Below are positions 49,911 through 61,171 of a DNA stretch of 64,000 nt, in pieces; position 1 is the first letter of the stretch, and every line of letters starts with the position of its first letter. The notes below the pieces were generated by a model. It did no database searches, had not been told where the DNA came from, and saw only the letters and a program-made list of their open reading frames with translations. Source of the DNA: Avena insularis (Eukaryota; Streptophyta; Magnoliopsida; Poales; Poaceae); assembly GCA_023614405.1 (NCBI GenBank), contig CM042689.1, positions 274,729,533-274,793,532 on the forward strand, written 5' to 3'. The position numbers and the translations under genes were made by a program.

Positions 49911-50933
49911 TGATGGAAGGGGTTAACCTCTTGGGTGGCCCGATCTTCACGGATCTCGTGGTCAAATTGATGGGAAAGCGAGGGGAAAGGGAGAAGGTAG
50001 CGGAAGTGAACACACACCTCGCGAAGAACACGATGAACACACGCAAAACTCACACGATACAAGGCCGATTGCTCCCGAACGGCAGCCACCGGTCCGATAG
50101 AATCCTCGCAAGGAAAGATTGGTCAACGTGCTCCCTCAAATCCACATCGGAGAGGGAAGAACACCTTGGGGAGGGTCTTGACAACTTGGAGACGAGACAT
50201 CGAACTCCAAGGCCTTGTTCAACGATGGATGCGTGATGCAAAGTCCAATCGAGGTTGGTGACGATAGTCGGTCCCCTTGGTAAAGGGGATGAGGAAAAAC
50301 TAGAGATTCCACAATGGGGGTTGTCTTTAGTCTATCATCTATGCCTAAGGTATACATGAGGGGTGGGGGCTCTATTTATAGGCCAACCACATAAACAAGG
50401 GTAGTTTGGGGATAAACTAGGCGAATAGGTAAGTAAAGGGGGATACATGGGCTGTGGCCCAACTAGTGCGCGCAGGCACTGACATGAGCGGTAGTACCGG
50501 TCTTGGGTCCGGTAGTACCGCGGACCGGTAGTACCGGGTCCAGATCCGGTAGTACCGCCTGCAGTCCTGGGACTTCTGTTGGCGTCGTCTGTATGGGGCG
50601 GTAGTAGTGGGCGGTAGTACCGCTGGCCGGTAGTACCGGTCACCAGATCCGATAGTACCGCTGGTGACAGAGAGCATTTGGCGATCTGTCTTCTTCCGCC
50701 TCCTCTTCCAAGCCTCCGTCTTGTCGGGCTTGATGCTCCGGGATTCCTCCCTTGCCTCCGTACTTGTCAATGTGAACCTATCATGCATATGTGACGGAGT
50801 ATGAAGTAGCATACCATTCAATAGGGTAGGAAGGGGGCTCGCATAGAGGAACGGATTCACCTTTGGAGTCCATGACAACTTGGCGTAAGTTGGAGACCAA
50901 GATGTGGTAACGACCGTAGGTCGGGCTACATCA
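49911..50933 (-). repeat. 5' LTR of the non-autonomous element
   Basis: 1023 bp. Minus-strand TATAAATAGA is at 50380-50371. It carries several CGGTAGTACCG words at 50485-50660. It is close to the split LTR, differing by scattered substitutions and a few small indels. Confidence 0.9.
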
Positions 50934-51260
50934 TAATCTCTAGCCGTAGACCTATTTCTGTAGTGTATTGCGATAGTAGCAATACCTGACCATTAGTTAA
51001 AATACTAGTCTCAATGGTATGATAGTTTTTGGAGTTATTTATTTCTATTTCTTCTTTGTAAGAAGATTCTTTCTCTCTCTTAAACCTAGAGTGTTCTCTG
51101 GATCTTGTGTAAAGAGTTGAGTTGTAACCTATAGTCATGTCTTGGACCTGCTGTGTTTCTGTTGTACCACTCTGAGGGATGTAATACTAGTGAACGGTGT
51201 TTCATTGGTGTTATGTCAACGACTATAGTGTACTACATCATGCAGTGGTAATGCTGGTGC

Positions 51261-52729
51261 TAAAATGGCGAAACAATTTACTGCCTAGTTTGGTGGTCAT
51301 CTTGCAACGCAACTGTAACACCCCCGGTCACTCCGGACCGACGGCTGTCACTTCTGGCAGCTCAATAGGATCTCTAGACTAACCCCACCGACCAACACTA
51401 GTCTTTTCTGTGCACTTTGTCCTCACTCATGCGCACCTGATACCCACTTCCCGGTCGGTCACCCACCCTAGAATTGCTCTAGGCCAAACACGCTTAACCT
51501 TAGAGTTCTTTTCGAATGAGCTTCCAGAAAAGAAGTTGCAACTTGTTGGTATGAGTTTCCTATCAATCCTATTGAGCCATGCGCCAGGGTCTCACATACA
51601 CCCACCCTTAGAAGATCGACGTCCTCGTCGATCAACCACAAGCCAGGAACATCCCCTCTTGGCACACGTCTGTGCGTCCAGTGCCGACACATTGCCATGT
51701 CATGTCCACTCTGGGCCACACGCGCCATGCTACACATGTCCGCCACTGACCCGCACACGCCCATGTAACCGCGAGGGTCGGCTCTGATACCACTTGTAAC
51801 ACCCCCGGTCACTCCTGACCGACGGCTGTCACTTCTGGCAGCTCAATGGGATCTCTAGACTAACCCCACAGACCAACACTAGTCTTTTCTGCACACTTTG
51901 TCCTCACTCATGTGCACCCGGTACCCACTTCCTAGTGGGTCACCCATCCTAAAATTGCTCTAGGCCAAGCACGCTTAACCTTAGAGTTCTTTTCGAATGA
52001 GCTTCCGAAAAAGAAGTTGCAACTTGTTGGTATGAGTTTCCTACCAATCCTATTGAGCCATGTGCCAGGGTCTCACAGCAACCCATGGGAGGAATCTTCA
52101 TGGGTGGAGCTAGATCAAGTGTTGCTCGTGGTGCTAGTTCAAGTGCTGCTCGTGGTGCTAGGGTTACTCAAGTTGTCTCTCGTGGAAGGAATGTTCCACA
52201 TAGTAATGTAGTATTGTCTCCTGTTCTTTCTAATAATGATATAATTCTGTGGGATTCACACAACAGCAGCTCTGATAATGATGATGACACCCTTGAGCCC
52301 CAGTTAGACAACAGCGGAGACAACGGTGCTGAACGGTATGTCCGTGCGGACATGAAGGGGAAGGGTTTGGTCGGTGGTCATGCGGGTGGTTCTTCTAATG
52401 TCCAGCTATCCTTGACTTTCCTGGATTCCACTAAAGACCATAATAACAGTCCAGGAGCAAGATTACCTGCCGATCCTTATATATCAACAACAAAAGATAG
52501 GTCACCTGTTGCAGATCCTGTCTCACCAGTTTACCGGGACTAACGCTCATGTTTCTATTGTTGTGGCTGGACAGCAACAAACCCTTCTGCGTGTGTATGA
52601 AAGGTCTACGAAGAAGAAGTCACGTATAGTCGAGGAGGTTGATAATGAAATCAAGTCTCTTGTCTGCAAAGATATTGACATACTCATATCATGATGCGGT
52701 CTGCTTTTTCTGGGAGGTATGAGGAGCAT
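51261..52729 (+). pseudogene. Split gene, segment 3 (C-terminal exons), carrying a TRIM
   Basis: After the large insertion the frame resumes as GAKMAKQFTA, a TAG stop, then FGGHLATQ. It is interrupted by the TRIM (51314-52077) and continues MGGIFMGGARSSVARGAS, then VTQVVSRGRNVPHSN and LSLTFLDSTKDHNNSPGAR to 52543. A shifted frame continues TNAHVSIVVAGQQQTLLRVY and VEEVDNEIKSLVCKDIDIL to a TGA at 52692-52694; a GT donor (GAGGTATGAG) lies at about 52727. The segment is Gly/Ala/Ser-rich, then acidic, with a short helical tail. No known domain is recognised. The rest of the gene is not in the window. Confidence 0.6.
51314..52077 (-). mobile_element. TRIM (miniature LTR retrotransposon), TSD GCAAC
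   Basis: Two 283-bp LTRs (51314-51596 and 51795-52077) start TGTAACACCCCCGGTCACTC and end CCAGGGTCTCACA. They enclose only 198 bp. Flanks are GCAAC (51309-51313 and 52078-52082). On the minus strand, two bases from the right LTR, lies TGGTATCAGAGCCGA (51792-51778), a perfect tRNA-iMet primer-binding site. Total length is 764 bp with no coding capacity, which fits a terminal-repeat retrotransposon in miniature. It sits in coding sequence of the split gene. Confidence 0.93.
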
Positions 52730-53144
52730 ATTTTATTTATCTCAGTCATTTTTTGTATTTTTTTAATCACTGGATAACTTTACTATCTTAGTGTGGATAA
52801 CTGTAGCATTTTTCACATGATAACTTCTTTATGTTCATGTGGGTAACCTCTCCGTTTTTTGTCATGATGTTCCGATTTTGTGTTTTTAACTTCGTAATTA
52901 TTACTTTTAAAAAATGGTATCATATAAATTTCTATATGTGTAACGGTTTACTCTTTTTTGTGCATGGATAATTTTATTAATTGTTCTTGATTAGTTGTGT
53001 ACTTATATCTGGATAACTTTTCTATGTTGGTGTGGGTCACTGCACTTTTTAAGACTTGATAACTTTTTACTTTCTGAGTGTGGATAACTGTAGCATTTTT
53101 CACATGATAACTTCTTTATGTTCATATGGGTAACTGATACGTCC
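52730..53144 (+). other. Intron remnant of the split gene with GGATAACTT repeats
   Basis: AT-rich intron-like DNA with many copies of GGATAACTT/TGATAACTT/GGGTAAC. A near-identical block of about 58 bp containing GTGTGGATAACTGTAGCATT occurs at 52787 and again at 53075. The gene is cut at 53145 by an LTR fragment. Confidence 0.65.
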
Positions 53145-53414
53145 AAAACACATCTACTTTCTCGAATACTTTTGCTATTGTTTCTCCTCTAAACTTGTGT
53201 GATTTGGATACAACTAACATGGATTGGCGATGTTTTCAGCAGAATTACTTTGGTGTCTAGTTTTTGTGCAGAAAATCAACTATCAAGAAAAATCCCGGAA
53301 AATATGCCAAAAATTATATTTCACCAGAAGACCCATGGAGCCAGAAGACAAAACGGAGTGGTGGCCTGGGGGGCCACACCCCTGCCAGGCGCGGGTGGGC
53401 CCTGCCCCGCGCTA
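53145..53414 (+). repeat. 5' fragment of a TGATACGTCC-class gypsy LTR
   Basis: Starts TGATACGTCCAAAACACATC and follows the class pattern (CTCGAATACTTTTGC, TTTTCAGCAGAATTACT, then a GC-rich GGGCCACACCCCTGCC stretch). It is truncated at 53414 by the next insertion. Confidence 0.75.
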
Positions 53415-56400
53415 TGACACCCCCGGGATCAAGGCTAAAAAAATCCCAGACCTCCGTCTAAAATAAGCTTAACCTTGAGCTCGAGAATATCCAGTGAAGA
53501 ATCGGTAACACGACAGTGACCCTACGACACAAAAATTTATTACAGCAAGCTCATAACTGAGCAGAGAACCAAATTATTACAATCAGAGGTCACTGACCAC
53601 AAACATCAAACAACGGAAGGCAAATTATGCTATTAAGTATAGCAAACTTAACAAATGGCCTAAGAGGCCTGAAGCATAACGATGACGTCCCAGCCCATAG
53701 ATTCCAGGCTGCCGTCCGGGAACCCCAAGCTACTCGTCGATGTCGATGTAGTACGGAACTCGTCTTCAGGTGAACACTTACTCTGCCAAGAGTATCAACA
53801 AATCAAGGGTGAGTACATCGTGTACTCCGCAAGACTTCTGGCTAGTGGAGTTGTTTTGCGAAAAGCCATCTTTCTTTATAAAACAAGAGAGGGAGAAGAA
53901 TCTCGTCTAATCAGAGTATTTTAAAAGGGGATAAGAGAGCGACGTCTCTGAAATATTGATCATCATCTGTTGATATCCACCAAGTCATCATCATCTACCA
54001 ACTAGGATCACCCCCTTGTACCCATGAGGAAGCATCCTTAAGCACACGTGGATCAGCCAAGTTTTACGATTAGGTTATAGTTCTCTATGATCTTGAGTCC
54101 GTTCGCCAAGTCGTTCATAACCGTGAACACGGCTTTTCAAAAAGATTATTACCCTACAAGGGTGTACAACTTTACCCACACGTACTAACCTTCTCTTAAT
54201 GCCACTAGTAATAGCCCTCTTCCTTGGAAGGCCGGTAGAGGGTGGTTAGGACCTTTACCTTGCTTTCGCCAAGACCATGAGTCATGCAATAAGTATGGTT
54301 CCTCCGTAACGGGTCAAATCCCGAAGCCGGTACTTAAAGATGTGAGGCGAGGTTGGTTTACCAAGGGCACTATGTACCCCAAGCAACCTCGGCCACGCTT
54401 ACCTACCTGTTATGAATGCACCAACTTCACCTGGCAAATCTTTCAAAAGATTTTCTATGCATATGTCGAATGGAATGCCCGAACTATGTGACTCATGGAA
54501 TATACTAGGCAAGTTAGTCAGTCATGAGGTTGTCCAGGCCCCGTGTGGTTGCATGCTCGTCTTGGTTCCAAAGGCAAGAACTCAGTTCCTAGTGGTGGCG
54601 AGCATGGGACTAGAAAAACCACATCCCACCATGGCCTCCCATACAAGCCTTAGCATGTTTAACCTCATATCACTGATCTCATCTCATCATGTTCTCCTGT
54701 CATACTAGATTCTCTGCATCTATACATCATCTGGATGGACCAGAACTGACAGCTATGCATGGCTAAGCGGACACATATATAAGCTCTAGCAGTGCACACA
54801 AGCCAAACCTAGTTATGCTAGGAGCAGTGGATCAGGTAATATAAGCTCAAAAGGGAGTAATGCAATAGATAGGATACTCTATCTATCGATAAAAGACCAT
54901 AGTAGAATCATATGCATCATGGCAGAAATTGAAATGCTTTTGAAATCATAGGATTATATCATGGTGGGGCTATGCTTGCCTTTGCCAGTTGATAGAAGAT
55001 AGATCTTCAGAAGCCTTGAACTTGACTTGGTTAGAGTTGGTCAAGTATTGTTTGTCGATCTTCGATCTTCAAAGGTCTTGATCTCGGTCTTCGATCTCGA
55101 TCTCGATATCGTATTCTACCGGGAAGAACCAAATACCGGAAAGAAAGGGAAACAATCAACACATAGCATCGTTGCGATGCTCAAACAAGAATGATGATAT
55201 GACAAGTTGAATTGCATTGAATTGAAACCCTAAAGCATGCTCGACAGTTTAATCGGGGTTCTGAGGGTTGAAAACCCTAATTCGGAGAAACTCCGGAACA
55301 TATGAGAGGGGTGCATTTGTTCTTCTAATTAAATTTGCCATTTAAGTTGTTGAACAATGCATGATTATAGCTTAAATATCTAGGGCTCATTTTTCTGAAT
55401 ATTTTGATATATTATTTGTATTTTTATGAATCACAGATTAAAAGTTATTGAATTTACAATATTATACCAATTTTAGAAATTATTTAATCAATTTAAATTG
55501 AATTATGGCATCACTGTGACATCAGCTGGGGGGTTAAACTTTTTGCACCGCTACTGAGCCTAGCCATTGTGACTGACGATCTTGGGTACCGCCACCTCAA
55601 AGACGCAAGCAAGAGGGACCAGGGGGGCTGGTTGTTATTTCTCACCTAGGCAGAAGCTAGCCAGAGAGGCTAACGAGTGGGCCTGGGCCACGCAGGCGCT
55701 ACGTGGATGCCACACGGGCGCCACGTTGGCTCACCGGCCAACGGGCCAGACGGCTGCGCGGAACGGCGGAGGAAGGCGTGCGCGCTTGCGTGGTTGGGGG
55801 TGTTAGAGAGAGGGCGACACGGGCTACCTAAAGATGGTGGCGCCACTACGGAGTGGTGACCGGAGCTAGCAGTACGGCGGGCGGCGGCGGCGGAACGTGC
55901 AGCAACACGGTGCATGACAGCTTACAACAAACAAGCGGCCAAACAAAGCTCACCTTGAGCTTCAGAAGCTCACCAGGAGCGCGGCAAACTCGACGGCGAG
56001 GTCCGGGGTGGCCGGAATTGACGGGGACGACGGCGGCCGAAGCTCGGGAAGGAGGTCATGATTGGCTTGATTGCGGGCGCCCTTGCTAACGTGACTTGGT
56101 GAGGAGGAAGAGAACGACATGGCGGTCTTGATGGTGGCCACGGCTTGGCCTGGGACGGTCTAGAGCGACGGCGTCGTCCATCTAGGCTGTGGTTCGAAGA
56201 GAAGGAATGCGAGGAAGAGAGCTAGGGAGAGGGAAAGATGATGAGGACGGAGTGGGTGCCAGCGCGGGGTCTTATCCCCTCTCCAATCGGCGACGAACGG
56301 CGGCAGAGAAGCGGCACGGAAGGACGGCATCGGCGCTGCCACGGAGGAGCTTCTCCTTCTGTCGGCATGAAAGAAGAAAGGGGAGGGACGGCAGAGGGGT

Positions 56401-56822
56401 ACCGGGCCGAGTGGGCCGTGTTGGGCTGACTGCTGCACGGGTGGGCGGCAGGGAGGAGAGGAGAGAGATTGGGCCGGCCTGGTTAGCTTGGTTGCTCCAT
56501 TTTTTTTACAGAAAACCTTTTTCAATTTCTTTTTTTCATTTCCCTTTTGAATTTCCAGTTCAAATTTGTTTTGAGTGATTTCAAAGTTACCAGAGATTAT
56601 ATAGAATATATAAAATACTGCAGGGACCCCTTTAATCAATTTGGGATCCTTTAATTTTGTCACTTTTCAAAATTCAAAACTATTTTGAATTGATTTGCAA
56701 ATAGAGGTGGAAGATTAGGGTTTAGGATTTTCTTTATTTTCCTCAATGCAAATTTTAAGGCATGATGCTCATGATGCACAAAACAAACCCTAATAGTAAT
56801 TAGCTAAAATTGGGGTGTTACA
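53415..56822 (-). repeat. 3' LTR (3.4 kb) of a minus-strand gypsy element
   Basis: On the minus strand it runs from TGTAACACCCCAATTTTAGC (56822) to GATCCCGGGGGTGTCA (53415). A polypurine tract AAGGGGGATAGAGC (56836-56823) directly precedes it on that strand. The GC-rich leader lies at 55560-56470. It is related in plan (TGTAACAYCCC start, long LTR, GC-rich middle) to the LTRs at 18199, 23605 and 61172. Confidence 0.8.
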
Positions 56823-59800
56823 GCTCTATCCCCCTTACAAGAATCTTGACCCGAGATTCCAAAGGTAGGAAAAGAGACAGAGAGAGAAAGAAACGGGGTC
56901 ACTCTAAAGATAAGAGGGAACACACTAAACAACACAGAGTATCTCATGGTCAACTCATGGATGGAGTGTTCGGAAACAACTCTGAGATGACAAACATGAA
57001 ACACACCAAGGTAACAGAGGAAATAGGAGGAGAAGGTTTCAAGTTGTTAGATATATGGTCTTTATAAGGATTGAGACCATGGAACTCAGAAGGGTTTAAG
57101 CTTCTGAAGAGGAAGGTTCCAACAGGAAGAACATAACGCAGACTTCAATGGAGAACCTCTACTAAACAACTTAAGTAGACATTTCAAGTTGCAGAGATAT
57201 GGATCAACAAAACCAAGCTGTTGACCTACTTTTGACACAGAAGGATCACTTTTTCATTCAACAGAGGGTCAAGACAGAAAGGTGTTTTGTGGAGAGGACT
57301 CACAAGAGTCACATGGAGTATGTAACGAGAGAAACTGTTGATTATCAAAACCATAGTCACTCTTCAAACATGTTTGAGAAGACGAAGGAAACTCTTTATC
57401 CATCCAAATATACCAAAATCTTTGACAAAGATTGTGGTGTCACTTTACACCACCAAGGTGAATAGTTTAGAAGATTCCTGATGACACGAGAAGGAAGAAA
57501 CTTCATTCTCAGACTTCAATTACTTGGCACAACCAAATGATTGCCAACATAAAATGGTCTGGAGGATCGACCGAGAGACATTTAGCAACACTACTTTAAA
57601 TGTTCTCCTTGATGTTCGAGAAATCAAACATCAAGTAAAAGTCGAACTTCAGATACAAAGGAAACCATAAGCACAACTCCTATAATCAATTATAGAAGAA
57701 ACCTCATGAAGAGTGGTTGTTATTGCTGATTCAAGTGATTATGACAAGAGGTCTTTCCGGCTAAGTGTGTCAACCATTACATCATTATTGCCAGATTTAC
57801 AAAGAGACCTATGTCAAAACCTTGAGGAACACCAACCATCATTGCTGCTTGAGATTCAACTTTGGTTAAGTGAAGTGATACTTCAGACTTAGCATGTCCG
57901 AATAGAAAGGTTGCAACATTTACACAAAGGTAAAGTTACTAGATTCTCAAGACATGGACTATAGTGTAAAGCTCCAAAAGACTGAGCTAAATTGCTAGAC
58001 CCATGTATTTACAACTTGTCGAGAGACAACTGTACACACATAAGGTGCTAACAACAATACACACATGTGTCCTTAGGGAACGGAGCTAACTCTACTCGAA
58101 TCCACGGCGACATCTTTCAACACTTGATCGTGAACCATAGAAGATTACTTCTAACATCCAGAACACATACTTCGGGATGACTCGAAGATGGTTCTCGAAT
58201 TTTTCCAACATTAGTGCCAATTGCTCCATATGAATCTTGTCTACATGGAGAAAATAATAATGTCGTTGATGGGTTCAGCAACAAACTTATCAAGACACTC
58301 CAAGAAGATGGACTCATATGTTGTATAACAAGGCAAGAGTATTGGTCAGACCAAAGACATGAAGATGTACTCAAGTGGAACATCATGAGAAGAAACATCA
58401 TCAAGATAGTCCTTGGAACTGAGTTTGATTTGACGATAACCCAAATAATATCAAAGGTGGGGGAACGATAACATATCCACAAAGGAAATAATATCTTTCT
58501 TCAACACGAACAAAACTAAACATCCCTTTTAGAAAAAAACTAAATCGGATAGAACTTTTGTTTTATAACTCTCCAAGTTGTTGTTTAAGTTCAACCAACT
58601 AGTTCAGGGGTATCCAGTACAGATCCTTGGAAGGAGCAGTTCAGAGAACTTACTTGCTCAAGAACTTGATAACTCAGTCATGTGGCAACATGGCGATACT
58701 TCTAGTAGACATCTAGAATATCATGAACCACCGATATGTCACTTAGTTCGAGAGGAAACTTGCTTTATAAGTCAAGAAGACATAGTCTTAGAGCTTCGAC
58801 AACAGCCTAACTCTTTGACCGGAGAAAGTGTACCAGAATAACGGACTTGGTAACACAGTCAAACTTCGCTTAGCGATGGGGTTAACCTATCACGCTAAGA
58901 ATGATTCAAATGTCCTTTGAGTTCTAAACAATAACTAGAATCTCAGATGACCACATTATTACGCACACGCATGACTCATGAGCGCGAAAGCTCGAGCAAG
59001 GGTGGGTAAATATGTGTAAAAGCATCACTTCATTAAGGGGTCATGGAACTCAGCAAGACCTCTTAGTATAAAAGGGTGTGATATTTCAAGATAGAACCGA
59101 TGGAAGACACTCATTGCCTCTTAATCTATGGATTACAACACTTTGACCTGGTCCTAGAAATGACGAGGTACTGGAGTTTGTTTCTCCCGACATCCCGAAA
59201 TGGTTTTTCATGATGGACCACGAGAGTATCTTGCTTCGGAAGACACCGATGCACATTTACTACTTGGCTACCAACTGGTAGACAAAGGTCGGAAAACAAC
59301 AAGGGGAAAGGAACATGCTCAGGATAGAATCCCGAGATGTGGATGCATAGATTATCAATCTTCCAAAAACCAATGCATAGAAGTGGTAGTGTGGCAGAGT
59401 CATGAATATAGATGTGAGACTCTCGAGGAGTACTCTTGTCGTGATATTTTTGGTTCCATTAAAGAACATCTGCCATAGCTAGTGGTAGGGGAAGTCCTTT
59501 ATCGTCACAATTCAATCGCGACAATAACCACAAGCTTGGAGGCTAGAATTGTAATACCAGCCATCCTGAGGTAATGTGTGAACATTAACAACAGGGGTCA
59601 AAGGGATGGATCTTGGTTTAAAGACCAGCTTCATGTACAAGATTCACAACAATAGAATCCTGGACAATCAGGGATCTTTGGTTCAAGTCCAAGGGTTAAA
59701 ACCCAAAGAAAGGAGTAACTACTACTTGAGTGACACAACGTACACTGCAAGGTAGTAATCACGAGGTAGCTTCCAAAAGAAGAAACAACTTCTAAGGTAC

Positions 59801-60096
59801 CCAAAAAAATAAAAGGGAGGCACACAAGGCGAAAGGAAACCTCGAAGCCTAGAACAAAACACTGCAGATCCAACAGTATAATATTGTGGGTCCCAAAAGA
59901 TAGAGAGATCATGATAGAAAGGAATCTCTCAAATGAACAAGAGCAAGGGGAACAAGGAATTCACAACACACACAACTCTAGAGAACTCAACACTAGGTCA
60001 ATTGGCTTAGAAACGACATGCCAAGAAGGCACCTAAGTTTTGAAATACTAGAAAAGATATCAAAACTTTTCCAAAATCAACACCAGATAAGATGAC
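56823..60096 (-). pseudogene. Decayed gypsy pol (RT, RNase H) of the same element
   Basis: Minus-strand RT traces lie at about 58480-58220: GYRQIKLSSKDY, VPLEYIFMSL and LDKFVAEPINDIIIF, where the last replaces the usual FIDDILIYS. The RNase H end is at about 57800-57745 (SGNNDVMVDTLSRKDLL, compared with the family PGKANVVADALSRK). About 950 bp remain for integrase, which I could not read. Stops and frameshifts are frequent. Domain order RT, RNase H, LTR on the minus strand agrees with the polypurine tract. The 58500-60096 part should be protease and gag but is unrecognisable. The right end is broken by the copia LTR. Confidence 0.7.
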
Positions 60097-61171
60097 TGTT
60101 GGGAATATGCCCTAGAGGAAATCATGTATGATGATATTTCCCATTGTATTCATAAAGATATTAAGTAGTCCTTGTATAAACATCTGATGTGTATCATTGA
60201 ATATGTGATTCGGTTGTGGAACTATGCATTCATGTTGTTTGTACTAAATATCCTTGGTCATTGAGGTTGTGCTGGACACACAACTTAGACCAATGTGAAA
60301 GTTGGCTTGATGATTCGGTTCCACTTGTCATGGGCATGGAGATGCTATTCCAACTTACACAGATTCGGCTAAAGAGTTTAGCGAGTCAGATTGACCCATA
60401 TTGAGGTACAACGAACAAGTTGTCATTTGTATATCTCAATCAATGTAATCCTTAGACCTGAGGTTATTGCATAGTCCGAGTTGAGGATCACCGACTTAGG
60501 TTCTGTAAAACGCTGATCCGTAACTGGGCAGCTATAAAGGCAGAGTTCGGGTCGACTGAGAATCAAGCTGCGTGATGTGAATAGCCAAGATGGGATTTTG
60601 CCCCTCCACTCGGAGAGATATTCTCTGGGCCCTCTCGTGAGATATGATTCGGAAAGCATGACCATGCACGACTCGGTTAAGTGTTAACCAAGGCGATCGA
60701 CTAAGAGTTAGTCGGGTGAATCACTTATCTCGGATCGAGAAGAGAGTCGGACTATTTAAGGGATGACATATATTCGCCTATAGTCTGACAAGGTATATCG
60801 TGAGGAAAAAGGGACTCGGATGCAAGTCGCATTGGAAAGGCAAGTCGTCATGACTCTTTGGTACTTGGGAGTCGGCACGTTCTGCTAGGAGCCGCTACCG
60901 ACTGATCGATTGAGAGTTGGACTCCAATCGTGTCCAAGTAGCCATGAGCCTGCGGGGTCACACACTTAAGAGCGGGAGCAGGTTCGGATTGGATCTGAAC
61001 ATGTAATCTGGTTGGGTTGGACCTAAACCGGATTAGGACTAAGTTAGTGAGTTGGACTCACGGTGACTAGTGTTATATGGGCTTTAGTGAATGGGTCGCG
61101 CGAGCAGAGCCCACGTTCACTCCCTATATATAGTGGAGCACCGTAACCCAGAAGGGTTAATCGTTGTTCGG
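60097..61171 (+). repeat. Copia LTR, plus orientation
   Basis: Starts TGTTGGGAATATGCCCTAGA and runs to about 61171, where the next LTR begins. It contains CTCTGGGCCCTCTCG (60623-60637) as in the Angela LTR, GGGGTCACACACTTAAG (60956), and TATATATAG (61125-61133). No second LTR or internal domain follows, because the next element interrupts it. Confidence 0.75.
61125..61133 (+). promoter_or_regulatory. TATA box of the copia LTR
   Basis: TATATATAG after ACTCCC and before TGGAGCACC, near the 3' part of the LTR as expected for a copia promoter. Confidence 0.5.

Larger units (their letters stand above)
35793..50933 (-). mobile_element. Non-autonomous LTR retrotransposon with a large unknown ORF, TSD TAATC
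   Basis: LTR ends are TGATGGAAGG...GGGCTACATCA, flanked by TAATC at 35788-35792 and 50934-50938. Orientation is minus. The initiator-Met-tRNA PBS TGGTATCAGCAGC lies at 49908-49896 beside the right LTR. A polypurine tract (GAAGGGGGG, 45572-45564) lies beside the left LTR, and TATAAATAGA reads on the minus strand in both LTRs. Without the nested copia element it is about 6.4 kb. The interior holds a roughly 1.4-kb leader and one long reading frame (48508-45620) split by a single UAA. No gag, protease, RT or integrase motif was recognised, so it must be mobilised in trans. Confidence 0.88.
23605..51260 (+). mobile_element. Very long LTR-like element hosting the nested insertions
   Basis: Begins TGTAACATCCCAGCATTAG inside an exon of the split gene. 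It continues through 24728, then 30860-35787, then 50939-51260, once the two nested elements are removed (about 6.4 kb). It has a GC-rich leader at 32000-32880 with TATATAAT at 32242-32249, and the same 3' landmarks as 268-744. No pol is seen, so it is probably a solo LTR or a non-autonomous element. The right boundary is approximate because the expected ...CA end and target-site duplication are not visible. Gene text resumes as GGTGCTAAAATGG. Confidence 0.6.

Noticed and set aside
55582..56663. ORFs of 60-167 aa in GC-rich DNA
   Set aside because: They fall in the leader of the 53415-56822 LTR and have low-complexity Pro/Arg/Ala translations; not genes.
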